64,000 nucleotides of DNA from Sthenelais limicola (lineage: Eukaryota; Annelida; Polychaeta; Phyllodocida; Sigalionidae), in the NCBI GenBank assembly GCA_942159475.1, contig OW804096.1:10651871-10715870 (forward strand), in the 5' to 3' direction. The notes under the pieces were generated by a model. It did no database searches. It was not told the DNA's origin and worked only from the letters and a program-made list of their open reading frames with translations. The position numbers and the translations under genes are program-made. Every line of letters begins with the position of its first letter. Within the stretch, counting starts at the first letter, position 1. Below are positions 33,701 through 42,019 of the stretch, in pieces.

Positions 33701-35414
33701 TCTGGGTTGGACAAGACTAGCCACAGGAAGGAAGTATTGGAGGAAACTCATTCCTGCCTCTTTGAGAAAGGAAATATTCCAAGGGATGCATGGTCCGAAG
33801 ATCTCGGGTCATTTCGGTACATTTAAAAGTTCTTGGTCAGCTAAAATGAAATATTACTGGCCAGGGATGAGGTACGATTTGAAACGATGGATCCGGGCCT
33901 GTCCGGAATGTAGTATGAGGAAATCCAGACAAGGGGGAGGGACTTCCCTCCTTAAGAAAGAAAAACATGGGGATAGGTGGAATCGGATAGGATTGGACAT
34001 CTTGGGACCTCTTCGGACAACTCCCAGGGGAAACAATTATATCATGGTGGTAACGGATCATTTTTCGAAATGGGCCGAAGCCTACCCCATGGCAGATCAC
34101 ACTGCAGAGAGTTGTGCAGATGTACTCTTCAGAGAATGGATCCTACGATTCGGGTGCCCTGTTGCTTTGCAAACCGATGGAGCTCCCGAGTTTAGGTCTC
34201 TGCTCTTAAGATCCTTGTTAGAAATGTTGGGGGTTGAGAAATTAATTACTCTTCCCTACAGACCCATGAGCAATGGTCAAAGCGAGAGACTCAATCGTGT
34301 CCTCGTGGAACAATTGTCATGTTTAACAGATGGAACTGAAGATAACTGGGATATATTAGCGCCCTGTATTGCTCATGCTTATCGGGCCACGGTACATGCC
34401 AGTACACTCTGTACTCCGAATTCTGTAGTCTTCGGGACAGAGCTGGTGGCACCAATGGATTTAGTCTATGGTGTGACACCAGGAGAACTGGATTTCCCCT
34501 GCAAAGTGGGATATGTGGAGCACTTGAGACAGTGTATGAGAAAGGGGCACCAGCACGTGAGAAATAATCTCGGAATTTCTGCAGTCCATCAGAAAAGGGA
34601 TTATGACAAACGTTCTCGTCCTCCGAGATTCCAAGTGGGGGAGGTAGTATACCGATTCTGTCCCCCAAAGGCCTCTAAAAAGATCGGACCCAAATGGGAT
34701 GGGCCTTATGTCATCAAAAGATTCATAGGAGGTACCACCTGTGAATTAGAAACCTCGGAAGGTCTGATGAGATATCATATAGACTACTTGAAGCCAGCCT
34801 TTGACGAAAATGGACCCATACAGGCAGCGAACCTGCATCGGGCGTCCGAATTCCAGAAGCAGGCTAAAACAGGTAGAGATATTCTCCGACTTATCGATGG
34901 GAAAGTAGTAGCTGGGAAAGATTGTATAGTTCCTGCGGCAAAAGCTAAAATAACTATAGGGGCCAAGCCGAGAGGCAGGCCCCGAAAAGTTAAACCAGCA
35001 GGACAAGAGAAGCCCGTCCGAAAGAGGGGTAGGAAGACAAAGAAAGCGGATACTGTAAAAACTACAGCTCCTGTGTCAACTATTCCTCCTCCTGTGACAG
35101 AGAAAGGCCGAGGCAAATTGAAAAAGAATGCAGTAGTGCCTCAACCTGTTATACAGGAGAAGAAAAAGACGAGGGCTAGAAGGAAACCGGGAAGACCTAG
35201 GAAAACAGTAGTGCCGGATAAACCCGAAGCTCCAACAACTCTGAAGAAAAGAGTTGGGAGGCCTAGGAAGTTACCAGGCGCTGCTGTTCCACCAATCTTA
35301 CCGGGTGGTAGACGGACAAGAAATAATCCGGGTCCGGATACTAGTAATCCTTCCCCAGCTCTGACAAGGGCTAAGCGCACGCGCAATGCCCCAGTTCGGT
35401 TGCAAATCAAATAG
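30663..35414 (+). CDS. pol: Pol polyprotein: protease, RT, RNase H, integrase, AT-hook tail
   Basis: This polyprotein matures Gag, copies the RNA and inserts the cDNA. The open frame is 1583 codons, expected as a Gag-Pol fusion by -1 frameshift; residues are counted from 30663. The aspartic protease has FLVDPGATTS (D176-P-G) and GILGADF (246-252). Reverse transcriptase covers about 490-750, with VDYR (D554), LDLESGYWQ (D589) and YLDD (651-654). RNase H begins with TDAS (D805/D807) and includes KRELLAVL and RTDHASLRW. Integrase has an HH-CC zinc site (MHGPKISGH near 1043; CPEC 1080-1083) and a catalytic triad D1112, D1172, E1208 with exactly 35 residues between the last two. A GPY motif lies near 1347. 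There is no chromodomain; instead a Lys/Pro-rich tail (about 1430-1560) holds three GRPRK AT-hook cores. Oddity: DPG replaces the usual DTG/DSG. No stops or shifts are seen. Confidence 0.93.
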   Translation: MFKEEGAVQTPCRIRSKDSRSRKFGKLEGALMRSVVRVDGKALHNTAIREEYESSVEIGSKTQAPLSTLGGIPSVDESESKGGESRSLPDGKALSKVCTPLRSPEDDPDIRWGESGFQAEEGQILMVKKNRNKPAKIQKVSVLRKETLEIPSKLLVRERWYAPVMVGGMSGFFLVDPGATTSLITKKFYDSLPHPPPMMPVRTVCAMGDGTPINTYGSVLCPWNIGGRTYMITCLVVSGLQGPEDGILGADFYYVHRCSLDWSGLLYLDNYGHSVSCKLWKRQGSSKEKSSVKAVQVGNSLAGIEVTLKRGVTLVPGKVTLAELNIHGGSDTSDGLMFEPDQKLLSDYALGSLNTYVSGDGKPAVVAFSNPSGRAIKLGKRRMVGRLYSVTLLSQDSVMSGEEDDGVIEEVIINSIQVMESPVADDDLISPEMPEKMPPTVCPLAKLISDSDLRDQKEIKSATDLLKEYQDCFSIPGSGKLLGCTHKVRHAINTGDAAPIKQAYRRIPVAKRDKAEAEIWKMYKEGRIEHSSSPWGAPIVMVAKKDGTQRFCVDYRQLNAVTIKDSFPLPRIDECVEALGGNKWFCTLDLESGYWQVAMDEESKHKTAFLSTVGLFQFKVMAFGLCNAPATFQRMMDQMLDGLRWKSCLVYLDDIVVFGETYEQCQSNLRLVLDRIRDYGLKLKPKKCDFFRQRVEYLGRIVSPDGIQADPKKVQKVKDWPIPKNAREVRQFLGFASYYREFQKDFGIIAAPLQDVVTAAGKEKRYSKPIVWTPRCDDAFSKLKEALVTSPVLGFPRKVGDFILDTDASGFGMAGILSQIQDGREVVLSYASNSFSKSQKNYCATKRELLAVLTYLKKFRHYLLGNRNFVVRTDHASLRWLLNFKDPTDMLARWLLTLQEYGLDQNMIVHRAGKKHENADALSRLPTRKCGRLDCSDCGIHDAVAAPTTVALGTQEQVLREAQQEDPLIKRLLAIVAGTEDVPSREDLAGESNEFRTFVQHLGNMEMREGVLCLGWTRLATGRKYWRKLIPASLRKEIFQGMHGPKISGHFGTFKSSWSAKMKYYWPGMRYDLKRWIRACPECSMRKSRQGGGTSLLKKEKHGDRWNRIGLDILGPLRTTPRGNNYIMVVTDHFSKWAEAYPMADHTAESCADVLFREWILRFGCPVALQTDGAPEFRSLLLRSLLEMLGVEKLITLPYRPMSNGQSERLNRVLVEQLSCLTDGTEDNWDILAPCIAHAYRATVHASTLCTPNSVVFGTELVAPMDLVYGVTPGELDFPCKVGYVEHLRQCMRKGHQHVRNNLGISAVHQKRDYDKRSRPPRFQVGEVVYRFCPPKASKKIGPKWDGPYVIKRFIGGTTCELETSEGLMRYHIDYLKPAFDENGPIQAANLHRASEFQKQAKTGRDILRLIDGKVVAGKDCIVPAAKAKITIGAKPRGRPRKVKPAGQEKPVRKRGRKTKKADTVKTTAPVSTIPPPVTEKGRGKLKKNAVVPQPVIQEKKKTRARRKPGRPRKTVVPDKPEAPTTLKKRVGRPRKLPGAAVPPILPGGRRTRNNPGPDTSNPSPALTRAKRTRNAPVRLQIK
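34965..35290 (+). other. AT-hook cluster in the integrase C-terminal tail
   Basis: The region encodes RGRPRK at about residue 1437, a KRGRK element near 1451, PGRPRK at about 1509 and VGRPRK at about 1531 of Pol, in a Lys/Arg/Pro-rich linker. The GRP core flanked by basic residues is the AT-hook, which binds the minor groove of AT-rich DNA. Its place after the GPY motif is where chromoviruses carry a chromodomain, so a targeting role is plausible but inferred. Confidence 0.75.
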
Positions 35415-36478
35415 AATATGGTATCAAATGAGTTAAAATTACCGAACTGATTTTGGCTCAATAAAAAAGTACACAACGAGAAGTCCGACTGGCAGTAGAC
35501 CGGAGAATTGCTGCTGTGTCCCCTACCGGCGTAATGGATTCATTTCTATTGTGACTGGGAGACGAATCTTTGTCTTAATAAGTATTTGTTTGAACGATAG
35601 GTATTGACATGATCTAGGCTTGCACTGCGGGTCAATGAGACCTGGAACTTGCTGTAAGATCGGAATCTATTTATAGCAGATAGAATGTAGCAATTAAACC
35701 TATCCTGATGGCAAAGAAAGTGGAGATTAACAAAGGGCCTGTCATGTCTCAACAGGCAGATCAGAATAGCTATTGGATTAGCACCCAATCATGCTATGTG
35801 AGCGTGCTCGGAGAAGGAGCGCGGGAAGCGTTGGCGCTACCGTCGCGGTGTCGGGTTGGAGTACTAGCGTTGCACCAGGTGCGGCGAGAGTGTTCTACCC
35901 TTTGCCATTCTGCTTCCGGAACTCGTATGAGTAAGCAACCGACAGACTTTCACCAACCGTACAGTAAGTTTATCAAGCGATGATGTACATAAAGGACTTG
36001 TCATGTTGTTGATCTTGTATGAGTGTAAGATGTCTAGAGATTTGAACGTATGGTACCCTGTATTTTGTTGCCGATTGGCATTTCTATACTTTGGCGGGCT
36101 GGTGCCTGGTACCGCTACGTCCATTTTGATATACACACTGTTAGAAATACTAGCTACGGGTATGCGTGTTGTATGTTGTTCTCTAGCATAGAAGTGAACC
36201 ATCATGCCCTGTTAACTTATTCCATTATGATGTTTGGACGTAATTAACCCTTCCGGATTGGTGGGAGATGTGGCAACGGTGTGTTGGCTCGCTAGAAACC
36301 TAGTTCGGATCGACCCACGCTAAAGGAGTGGGGGACTGACAGCACAGTTCGGATCCGAAGGGCCATCCGAAGCTCAGTCCGAGAATGGACAAGGCTCAGA
36401 AATCGGGCTTTGTTATTCCATGAAGTCTTGTCATTAAAATGCTTTGTTTGTATTCCTTTTCTAGCAAAGTAATCGAAG
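35415..36478 (+). other. Pol-ORF3 spacer of the LTR element
   Basis: A 1,064-bp non-coding stretch inside the element. It has an early AATAAA at 35460-35465 that could end unspliced RNA prematurely. Near 36300-36390 it has a run of TTCGGA/TCCGAA words like those in the LTR. A pyrimidine-rich tract and AG (36445-36464) sit just before ORF3. Its short frames show no coding motif. Confidence 0.7.
36445..36464 (+). promoter_or_regulatory. Candidate splice acceptor before ORF3
   Basis: A T/C-rich tract ends in TTTTCTAG at 36464, 14 nt before the ORF3 ATG. The ATG at 36479 has A at -3 and G at +4, a strong animal initiation context. This is the arrangement that retroviral and gypsy env genes use for spliced subgenomic mRNA. 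It is a prediction from sequence. Confidence 0.55.
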
Positions 36479-38938
36479 ATGGAGAAGGCTATGGCTGAGC
36501 AAGTCGAGAAGGAGTTGGCCGAGGCGGAAAGATTGATGGCCGAGGGCATCGAAACTGAGCTCCCTGCCATGACAGAGGCGGAGGAGCAGCAGTTGTTGCT
36601 CGAGGAGGGGGCTGATAATCTGATGAGGTTAGCAGCCGAAGTCAGTGAAGTGGTGGAGGACGAAGAACACGACCGTTCTGAGTCCGAAGCCATGGAAACT
36701 GAAGCTTCCGAGGAAGTGGTGAAGGAGGAGCCGAAGCTTCGCGTGAAGGCCAAACCCGTAGCTGAGGCAAGTCCGAGGGACAAAGGGGAGACTGTTGTCG
36801 ACCCTGATGTCCTACGCCGCTCTCCGAGGAAGCAATCAGCACCCCGGAAAAGTGAGGATGGATCCCAGTCTCCACCGAGCCCTAAAAAGGCTGACGGTGA
36901 GGACATGGAATCCCGGGGCAGATCCCGAAGTCGCAGATACCCTGTCGGTGGCAAATCGGGATCCGCATCCATGACCCGAGGCGGGTCAAGTAGGTCGGAA
37001 GAGGAGAAGAGAAGCAAGAGCGCGGTGCCACAACCAAGCACCAGTTCTGTTTCTGCTGGGACCACCTCTTCCAAGAAACAGAAGCAGAATCCGAAGCTGT
37101 CCTTTAAGAAGGTGAGAAGGGTCCACAAAGCTCGGATGTCTGTGTGGAGAGCTAGGGTTGGTGAGATTGGGGGAAGTCTAGAGCACTTCAAGGCTGTAAT
37201 GGATAAGCCCGACAATACAGCACCCATCAACCCTGGTTCGGACAAGCCAGGATTCCTGTTTCCTTCTGATGGTCCGGAATCAGACTCAGACGACGTTGAT
37301 TTCCCCGGGACAATGAAACGCTATGAGTCCGAGATCTGGCCCGAGCTGTTGCAGGAGGACAGCTTGGATGAGGGCACCTTGGGAAAGCTCAAGATGTCCC
37401 CTATGCTCTGGAAGCCAGGACACCGTTGCCCCTTCTTGGTGTGTCGGTACACTGGTTTCCGAGATGTGGGTGTAAAAATTTACACCACCCGAGAGAGGTT
37501 CTTTCGCCATTTGTGCGAGTGCCACGCCCCCCTCCGTCAAGCCTGGACTTGCCCGTACACTAGCTGTGCACAGGTCCTGGATCGGAAGGGTGAGCTTATC
37601 CAGCACTTGATGAATGGTGAGGTGAGACAGCACAACCTCAGTCGGGAGAAGGCCCAGGCCCGCATGGTGAAGGACACAGTAACCGCCGGAAAAAAAGAGA
37701 ATCCTCTCTTTTACAAGATGGTGTACTTGTCCTTCAATCACCTGAAGGTCTTAAGAAAGGCACAGGCTGCAGTCCAGACCCGGCTAAAGGCTGCAGAGAA
37801 GGCCGAAGCTAGGAAAGCCTCTTCTTCCTCCAGTTCTGGGCTTAGCAAACCCGCAACTGGACAGCAAGACTCGGTATCGGTGAGCTCTGCTTCCAGCAGC
37901 GTTGCCCCTGAGTCCGGAAGTAGGCCCGCTTCGGACAAAAAGACCTCCAAGAAGACGCACAAACGACAGTCTTCGAGCCATCCGGAGGCACCCATCACCA
38001 AGAAGGGCCGCAAAACCCAGCAATGGGTGGAGCAAGCCAAGGAAGATCTGCCTTCTCGCCATGACACCCAAGAACTGGTCCGGGCAGTTGACGTTAACGT
38101 TGAAGCTGCCCTGACGGATCTAGAGAAGGCAGCCATAGCTCTAAGCGAGGGGGTACGTCGGTCGATTGCTTCGTTGACCACGCCCCTTCAACGTTTGGAG
38201 ACTGTGGAGAGTAGGATTGATGAGGTCGCCAACCTCCGAGAGGAGAACAACCAACAGGCGGTCATCATCAAGACCCAGCGCGCGTCCCTAGCCCAGAAGG
38301 ACAATCAAATCCGCGATTTGATGGAGGCTAACGCGCGGCTGAGGTCAAGGTTGGAGTCCGCGGAGTCCAGTTCTCCGCCGGAGCAGGACCCAACAGAGAG
38401 TGTGGGAGTCACAGATCCATCTGCCCCCACTCTACATGTGGATGGTGGTCAGGCTGGGGCGATCCAGGTCAATGCCCTCCAACTGGATGTACTATCACAG
38501 TTGTTGGGACAGATCGGGAAACTCCCCCAGATGGCCCAGATGGGTGTTAAAACACCTAGCCATCCTTCAGCATCCCCCTTTCGGATGATTGTGTCCCCCG
38601 AGACTTCTCGGACGGTTCCCGCTGCTGCTGCTGGATCCGCAGCTCAAGCTGCAAGGCAGCAGCAAACACAGAGGTCCGCGCCCCGACAACGCTCACAGAG
38701 CAGGGCCCGGACTTGGCTAGAGGGAAGCGGTCTGGGACAGGGAGGAGTGGGAGCATCAGATCTCGGAATCCACCAATTGTTTGGACCCGAGAAAGTGATC
38801 TCCCCTCTAAAGTCGTCGCCCGGCTCTGGTATGCAGGCACCCCCCACTCCTGGAACCAAAACTGGCCACAGTGACGTGGAGGATGATGCCGACATGGACA
38901 TGGAGCAGGACGACGAGAAGGACCCTCATCGCCAGTGA
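36479..38938 (+). CDS. ORF3: acidic/basic protein with two Cys-His zinc-finger-like motifs and a coiled coil
   Basis: An intact 819-codon ORF on the same strand as gag-pol. I do not recognise the family. In order it has a helical acidic N-terminus (1-60, Glu/Ala-rich), a Ser/Arg/Pro-rich basic stretch with SPRK motifs (about 110-200), and two zinc-finger-like motifs. Finger 1 is C317, C322, H344, H349 with a long 21-residue loop. Finger 2 is C358, C363, H376, H385, starting as a standard C-x4-C-x12-H. A Lys-rich stretch at about 487-516 could be a nuclear localisation signal. A long coiled coil covers about 540-632. A Gln/Arg/Ala-rich region follows and the last 20 residues are strongly acidic. 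No signal peptide or membrane span is visible, so it is not a classical envelope. It may act in the nucleus or in particle assembly (inference); a captured host gene cannot be excluded. Confidence 0.85.
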   Translation: MEKAMAEQVEKELAEAERLMAEGIETELPAMTEAEEQQLLLEEGADNLMRLAAEVSEVVEDEEHDRSESEAMETEASEEVVKEEPKLRVKAKPVAEASPRDKGETVVDPDVLRRSPRKQSAPRKSEDGSQSPPSPKKADGEDMESRGRSRSRRYPVGGKSGSASMTRGGSSRSEEEKRSKSAVPQPSTSSVSAGTTSSKKQKQNPKLSFKKVRRVHKARMSVWRARVGEIGGSLEHFKAVMDKPDNTAPINPGSDKPGFLFPSDGPESDSDDVDFPGTMKRYESEIWPELLQEDSLDEGTLGKLKMSPMLWKPGHRCPFLVCRYTGFRDVGVKIYTTRERFFRHLCECHAPLRQAWTCPYTSCAQVLDRKGELIQHLMNGEVRQHNLSREKAQARMVKDTVTAGKKENPLFYKMVYLSFNHLKVLRKAQAAVQTRLKAAEKAEARKASSSSSSGLSKPATGQQDSVSVSSASSSVAPESGSRPASDKKTSKKTHKRQSSSHPEAPITKKGRKTQQWVEQAKEDLPSRHDTQELVRAVDVNVEAALTDLEKAAIALSEGVRRSIASLTTPLQRLETVESRIDEVANLREENNQQAVIIKTQRASLAQKDNQIRDLMEANARLRSRLESAESSSPPEQDPTESVGVTDPSAPTLHVDGGQAGAIQVNALQLDVLSQLLGQIGKLPQMAQMGVKTPSHPSASPFRMIVSPETSRTVPAAAAGSAAQAARQQQTQRSAPRQRSQSRARTWLEGSGLGQGGVGASDLGIHQLFGPEKVISPLKSSPGSGMQAPPTPGTKTGHSDVEDDADMDMEQDDEKDPHRQ

Positions 38939-39436
38939 AGGAGGATGACCATAGGACGGACCAGACGACAACACGGATCGCCCACGAATGATGCTCGGAC
39001 TCGGAATGGAACGACCTGTGTGGATGATGATGACTGGACTGATTTATGGACTTGGCAATGGATATGGACACACTCGGATTGACGCAAAGATGAATCGGAC
39101 TACCCACGGATATTAACCACTGGAACTAAAGTAATGAAGTAATGAACTTTTCTCTCTTATTTGTTATACTACAGAATGTAGTAGTGAGATTTATTTTTCT
39201 CACAGAGAGCCGGAGGAATTTTTTTTACTTTTTCGCCATTTACACGGATCATTTTTATCTTTCCACTTGTATCAGTAGTGAGGACACTAAATGCTCCTGC
39301 TTGTACTTGTCTATGATCTTTTATTATTGTGTTGAGTGACTTTTGTGTTTACTCGTGGTGATTTGTATTATTTTTCCTCTTTTCATATGCTTTATTGTTC
39401 TATTACCCGATTTTTAAACAATGTTTTAAACTCTTT
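38939..39436 (+). other. ORF3 3' flank inside the LTR element
   Basis: About 500 bp of untranslated sequence. The first half continues the CG-containing GGAC/TCGGA word usage of ORF3; the second half is T-rich. I see no ORF or further motif before the polypurine tract. Confidence 0.6.
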
Positions 39437-39451
39437 AAAAGAAAGAGGGGG
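39437..39451 (+). other. Polypurine tract
   Basis: AAAAGAAAGAGGGGG, 15 purines, ends 3 nt before the 3' LTR. This is the expected primer for plus-strand DNA synthesis after RNase H cleavage. Confidence 0.85.
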
Positions 39452-39454
39452 TAT

Positions 39455-39929
39455 TGTAGTGGTCGTGTGTTTTATGGGTTCCGGAATAGTGCAGTCCGGG
39501 AGTCCGAGACTGTCCGCTGGTTGATTCCAGTCCTTTCGGACTGACGCCAGAGGGCAGTCAAGGGCTCTCGGATCTATCCGAAGCACAGACCCTGGAAGAG
39601 TGGTCTGTAGCTTATTTACTATTATTTGTATTCATCACTTTATATTGTGTCTTTTCCTTGAATATTGTCATTTTATGCTATGCAAATGTTCCTTTATGTG
39701 TTCGTACCCAATCTCTGGTTTTACTTATTCTTAACTTCGCTTTTATAAGAATATCTGTGATATCGATATTCTCCACACCTTGTTTATACTATTTCCTATT
39801 GTATATGTTCCCTTTCTGGCTGGTCCAGAAAGGTTGGTCTAAGGTTGTGAGGTAATAAAACCAGAGTATGAGAGTAATTCTTGTTCCGTTTTATTCCTAA
39901 GCTAAGAGTCCCGAACCGAGTTCACTACA
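39455..39929 (+). repeat. 3' LTR
   Basis: Same length as the 5' LTR and 474 of 475 positions match by eye (A39661 against T28390). It is followed by the target duplication CTGT. The LTR identity implies that few mutations have occurred since insertion. Confidence 0.95.
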
Positions 39930-39933
39930 CTGT

Positions 39934-40040
39934 CATAATTCCTGAAGTTTAATTGCTTGAGTAGAAATTTCCTTCCTAAGCAAGGAAACATAGTTTAGCA
40001 AGGAACACATTAAGTCATGATTTTTCCTGCAACAGGCCCT
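39934..40040 (+). mobile_element. R8 element, right part
   Basis: Continues from the CTGT duplication and ends TTTCCTGCAACAGGCCC, the inverted complement of the left end GGGGCCTGTTGCA. It contains CCTTCCTAAGCAAGGAA, an internal short inverted repeat. Confidence 0.65.
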
Positions 40041-40055
40041 AGGTCAGGGATATCA

Positions 40056-40468
40056 TGTGATCCGTTTTAGGAAGATGAGTCATAAGTCGCAAAATATGGA
40101 TTTTGAGATATCATCATATTTGAAAAGAGGAGATCAAGCTGATTCCAATGATAGTAAACCATAGGACGCCTAATAAGTATTTCTGTATTTTAAGTTTAAT
40201 ATTTTTATTTTTGAAAAACAAAAGAAGCTCGCAATGTTTCTGGGTGGGTAATTTACCAGTAAAGTAACTAGATATACTTCATACGAAGGCCTTCAAAACG
40301 CAAGGATATATTTTGTACAATGTCCTAAAATTTATTACCCCGATTCATATGACTATAAGTGCTAAACCCTCTAAAAACAGAACATTTAAATAATGAGATC
40401 TTGTGAAAAAACACTTTAAGAAATATCAATTTTGCGACTTGTGGCTCATTTTCCTGGAACACATCACA
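40056..40468. mobile_element. R2 element, full length
   Basis: Starts TGTGATCCGTTTTAGGAAGA and ends CCTGGAACACATCACA. It lies 15 bp beyond the R8 right end. Confidence 0.78.
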
Positions 40469-40846
40469 TATAACAAACAAGGGACGTTTGCGATAAGTCT
40501 CACGGGAGTAAAATATATAAAGAAAATTCAATATATAGCAACAATGTAAGGCTAATAACCTACTCTATCTCAGCCCACTGGGATGGTGTTGAGGAAGCGA
40601 ATAATTGGTGTGACATGAAATGTTCGTGTTTGCCTTATTATAAGTGAAGCAAATGTCAGCGAGGAAGGTATCATGAGCGTAGGACCTTATTAGCACCAGG
40701 TGTAGAAGGCCTCGGGTCATATATGTACCTGTGTACGGGAAACATATCAAATGCAAAATGGTCATTAGTAACGAGTGGAGATAATGGCTGGTCATATATC
40801 ACCTTGCAATGACTTCTTATGCCTTCAAGATTGGAGTTTTGAGTTA

Positions 40847-41274
40847 GGTCAGGTTGACAGAAAATGAAACTATAGTCAAAATAAGCCATATTTGAGACAG
40901 AAATAAGGTTCAAATTGAGGTTAAAAAAACCGAATGATATGCTCGGATGTACTTAGTATGTGGGTCAGATTTTCAGAAAATGTACAATTCAACGTCGCCA
41001 ATCTTGTCAAATAACCCAAATTTCAGACGAAAGTTCTAAATAAAGTTCAAACTAACTAAACAGATTGCTAGAACCAATGCAATACTGAGTGTACTCGAAT
41101 TTACCTAGTATTGACCAAATTGCAGCCTATTTTTGCAGAATTGACTAAATGTGTACAGCTGCCAATTGTACATTTTCTGAAAATCTGACCCATGTATCCG
41201 TGTACTGCCTAATTTAGCAGATTGTATTAAATGCCTACAGCTGCCAGCGGTACATTTTCTCGCGCACATCCCAT
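40847..41274 (-). mobile_element. Old R1 copy split by a younger R1 copy
   Basis: A decayed copy starts near GGTCAGGTTGACAGAAAATG, stops at CTTAGTATG (40960), resumes at 41195 with the segment GCCTAATTTAGCAG, and ends ..GCACATCCCA. The intact copy 40961-41192 lies inside it at a TG dinucleotide. Confidence 0.6.
40961..41192 (-). mobile_element. R1 MITE, subfamily A, nested
   Basis: Intact ends with TG on both sides; inserted into an older R1 copy. Confidence 0.84.
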
Positions 41275-41278
41275 ATGA

Positions 41279-41498
41279 ATAGGGAGATTCAGCAACCACA
41301 ACGCTCCAACACATCGCTAACGCGTCCACTAACTAAGCGTATATTACTACCGTTGTGGGAAAATCTCGAGAGCCGCTTGGCCAAGGGCATCTACATTGCA
41401 GGTCTCTTGAGATATCCCCACAACGGTAATAATGTACTGATACTTATTGGATGCGTTAGTGTTGTGTTGGTGCGTTGTGGTTGCTAAATCTCCCTATT
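41279..41498. mobile_element. R7 element, long palindrome with an inner inverted repeat
   Basis: Left end ATAGGGAGATTCAGCAACCA, right end TGGTTGCTAAATCTCCCTAT. Inside, ATTACTACCGTTGTGGG pairs with CCCCACAACGGTAATAAT and TCTCGAGAG with CTCTTGAGA. It sits 4 bp from the R1 composite. Confidence 0.72.
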
Positions 41499-42019
41499 AT
41501 GGTTCTACTCTATCCTTGGATTTTGCTACAACATTAGAGAAATAAACTTGAAGGTTGCCTTGCCGACCTGTATATAAATGTTAAAGTTGAGCATTCATAT
41601 CCTTCCTTATCTACTTCATAAATTACTTCTGGCTTAGTTCAGGAAAACGTTTGGTATAAGGACTGTTAAATGGGTTGGAAAAGAATGAAACCAACAAAAG
41701 AAAACAATTAGATTTGACCGACGTTATAACTGAAAGTCTAGCTTTAATTCAGTGGTAACAGTAAGTGCAGCTTTGTACCCCAGGGCTTCCAGTCATGATT
41801 ACATGGTCTTGAGGTCTTCTTTCTGAGTCTTGTATTTTCCTCAGCCATTGATTTTCTAATTTACTTTAGCCTTGATTTCACTTGCTTCGAGGAAGATTGA
41901 ACAAAATTGAATCATAATTCACATCATGTGCACCTCATGAATGCACATAGAACATTAATCCATACCTCATAATTATGATCATTCTTGTTATGTCGGTTGT
42001 GTTATCTACATAACACATA
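41499..42019. other. No gene found
   Basis: Unique AT-rich sequence between R7 and R1. Confidence 0.5.

Larger units (their letters stand above)
28184..39929 (+). mobile_element. Complete Ty3/gypsy-class LTR retrotransposon with an extra third ORF
   Basis: An 11,746-bp element bounded by 475-bp direct LTRs that start TGTAGTG and end CACTACA. It is flanked by CTGT at 28180-28183 and 39930-39933, a 4-bp target duplication. The order is LTR, primer site, gag, pol in the -1 frame, a 1.06-kb spacer, a third ORF, a polypurine tract and LTR. Pol order PR-RT-RNaseH-IN and the GPY motif after integrase place it in Ty3/gypsy (Metaviridae) rather than copia or BEL/Pao. All three ORFs are open and the LTRs differ at one position by eye, so it looks recent and possibly competent. 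It is richer in CpG than its flanks. It inserted into an older R8 element. The usual Ty3 element is shorter; the extra length is the spacer and ORF3. Confidence 0.95.

Noticed and set aside
34640..35410. Chromodomain at the integrase C-terminus
   Set aside because: The region after the GPY motif is Lys/Pro-rich with AT-hooks and lacks the aromatic cage pattern of a chromodomain.
36292..37245. 317-codon minus-strand ORF
   Set aside because: It is the antisense shadow of ORF3, Ser/Leu-rich owing to ORF3 codon use.
36479..38938. ORF3 as an env gene
   Set aside because: No signal peptide, hydrophobic fusion segment or membrane anchor is visible.
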